Assembly: GCA_040223695.1 (NCBI GenBank)
Contig: JAVKFU010000015.1
Coordinates: forward strand, 696,692 to 760,691
DNA: 64,000 nucleotides
Origin: Deltaproteobacteria bacterium
GTDB taxonomy: Bacteria; Desulfobacterota_D; UBA1144; Nemesobacterales; UBA2774
Reading direction: 5' to 3'
Below, one piece after another: positions 62,969-64,000 of the stretch (position 1 is the stretch's first letter; every line of letters starts with the position of its first letter). Both the position numbers and the translations under genes were made by a program. Under the pieces are notes generated by a model, which saw only the letters and a list, made by a program, of their open reading frames with translations, did no database searches and was not told where the DNA came from.

Positions 62969-64000
62969 TTAATACATTATGTACTTACGGAACAAGAGTA
63001 TGGTCAGTGCGAGCAGTAAGAGCAGTATGGTCCATATTATAATCGCGGTCCCGGTCGCTTTCTTCGCCTTTTCCGCCTCCCACCAGGAGAGCGGACGCAC
63101 GCCCTGTATAAAGAAAGTGCTTACCGCCGCCAGGTTTACACAGATAACATTAACCAGAAGCAACTGCGTCGCGCCCGCGGCGAGTGTAAGATGACCGGAG
63201 CCCAGTAGCATACCGACACTGGCCGTCGGAGGCAGAAGAGCAACCGCTACCATTACGCCTATGAGCGCGCTCGGAAGCCCCTTGGTAAAAGAAAGCGTCC
63301 CGGCCACACCCGAAGCAAGCGCGAGAGCTATGTCCCCGAATCCTACTTCGGTCCTCGAGGCGAGCTCCCCAATGGCGGGGTCCACCGGAAAAACTGCGCC
63401 GATTGCTACGGCGAAAACAAGCGCCGCGGCGACCCCTGCAACGTTCGACTTGAGAGCTCTTATTATAAGGTCCGTATCCCCGAGCGTGGTGCCGAAGGCA
63501 AGGGCCATATTCGGACCCAGAAGAGGTGCGATTACCATTGCCCCTATTATTATTGCGACATTATCCTTTAATATTCCTATCGAAGCCACAACAGAGGAAA
63601 GGACCACGAGCACCATATAAACGACTGTTATATTCGCGCTTTCGTTAATATCGGCGTAAAGCTCTTCCCGGCTTATCCTCCCTATTTTTAATACAGTTTC
63701 CCCGCTATCTTGTTTGACCGGTTCCCCCTCTTTCTCACCCCTGGACTCTTCCGGACGGGGAATAGTAGCTTCGACCGGGAGCATTACAATCCTGAACCCT
63801 TCGGCATTCGAGTAACGCTTTCCAAGCGCGTCGAGTATATTCTCACAATCCTCGGCGGACGCGACTATTTTCACTACAGTGCTTTTATCCGATACTTCCT
63901 CCTCCCACACGCCTATTGCCGGAAGGTCCCCGAGCAGTTTTCTCACAGACTCCGCGCTTTCACCGGCAGGCAAGACAGACTCTATAAGACGGAGGCTCAC
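62969..64000 (-). CDS. DUF389 family (TIGR00341) membrane protein, start at window edge
   Basis: Inner-membrane protein of at least 343 residues of the DUF389/TIGR00341 family. The N-terminal part (about 1-100) is a soluble alpha-beta region (LRLIESVLPAGESAESVRKL), followed by about six to seven membrane segments from residue 128, with the family motif IIIGAMVIAPLLGPNMALAF and SALIGVMVAVALLPPTASVG. Function unknown; members look like transporters or channels. The frame reaches the window end, where the first codon is GTG; it may be the true start or one inside the gene. It lies next to corA in the same direction. Confidence 0.85.
   Translation of the reverse strand: MSLRLIESVLPAGESAESVRKLLGDLPAIGVWEEEVSDKSTVVKIVASAEDCENILDALGKRYSNAEGFRIVMLPVEATIPRPEESRGEKEGEPVKQDSGETVLKIGRISREELYADINESANITVVYMVLVVLSSVVASIGILKDNVAIIIGAMVIAPLLGPNMALAFGTTLGDTDLIIRALKSNVAGVAAALVFAVAIGAVFPVDPAIGELASRTEVGFGDIALALASGVAGTLSFTKGLPSALIGVMVAVALLPPTASVGMLLGSGHLTLAAGATQLLLVNVICVNLAAVSTFFIQGVRPLSWWEAEKAKKATGTAIIIWTILLLLLALTILLFRKYIMY

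Noticed and set aside
1-64000. CRISPR array, prophage, insertion sequence or integron
   Set aside because: No regularly spaced repeats, no cas, integrase or transposase genes were seen; the repeats present are short palindromes.

Overview
The window comes from a Gram-negative bacterium: it encodes a Wza-type outer-membrane export lipoprotein, an outer-membrane beta-barrel and many signal-peptide proteins. A putative deazaflavin (F420)-dependent nitroreductase, a baeRF protein, DUF5989 proteins and dispersed palindromic repeats suggest an uncultivated deltaproteobacterial or Dadabacteria-like lineage. That placement is a guess; there is no rRNA or other phylogenetic marker gene here.

Positions 1-5,900 hold scattered small genes (DM13 protein, cysteine-rich protein, muconolactone-isomerase-like protein, redoxin, secreted protein) separated by long non-coding stretches. 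These contain a candidate structured RNA (about 1789-2101, minus strand) and palindromic repeats.

Positions 5,900-49,230 are one very long block, all on the minus strand, for making and exporting a surface polysaccharide. Read in the direction of transcription it starts near 49.2 kb: a response regulator, an RfaH/UpxY-type NusG paralogue, Wza, Wzc tyrosine autokinase, a cupin, a WcaJ-type initiating phosphosugar transferase and a Wzx flippase. Then come glycosyltransferases, an O-antigen ligase/polymerase, a three-domain kinase fusion, and sugar-nucleotide genes: UDP-xylose synthase type, glucose-1-phosphate cytidylyltransferase with an SDR and a C-methyltransferase, and gmd plus fcl for GDP-L-fucose. 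The distal part (5.9-24.9 kb) encodes large exported proteins: an alkaline phosphatase fused to an FGE-like domain, an FG-GAP/VCBS protein, SGNH hydrolases each followed by a tiny membrane protein, a LamG/PKD protein and a beta-helix protein. The last two form an operon behind a convincing class I cyclic-di-GMP riboswitch (about 10308-10475), the most striking regulatory element of the window. It implies that c-di-GMP, the usual biofilm signal, controls matrix-associated proteins beside the polysaccharide genes.

Positions 49,290-52,870 encode a PAS-GAF-PAS sensor kinase with a NarL-type regulator (overlapping genes) and the single-domain regulator directly before the polysaccharide locus; this is a plausible control input. 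Positions 52,870-54,240 are non-coding.

Positions 54,240-64,000 are housekeeping or accessory genes unrelated to the polysaccharide: baeRF, a deazaflavin-dependent nitroreductase, a beta-barrel, DoxX, an UPF0316 membrane protein, ChrA, inorganic pyrophosphatase, CorA and a DUF389 protein cut by the window edge. The spaces at 60.0-60.6 and 61.1-61.85 kb are filled with repeats. No tRNA, rRNA, CRISPR array, transposase or phage gene was seen.
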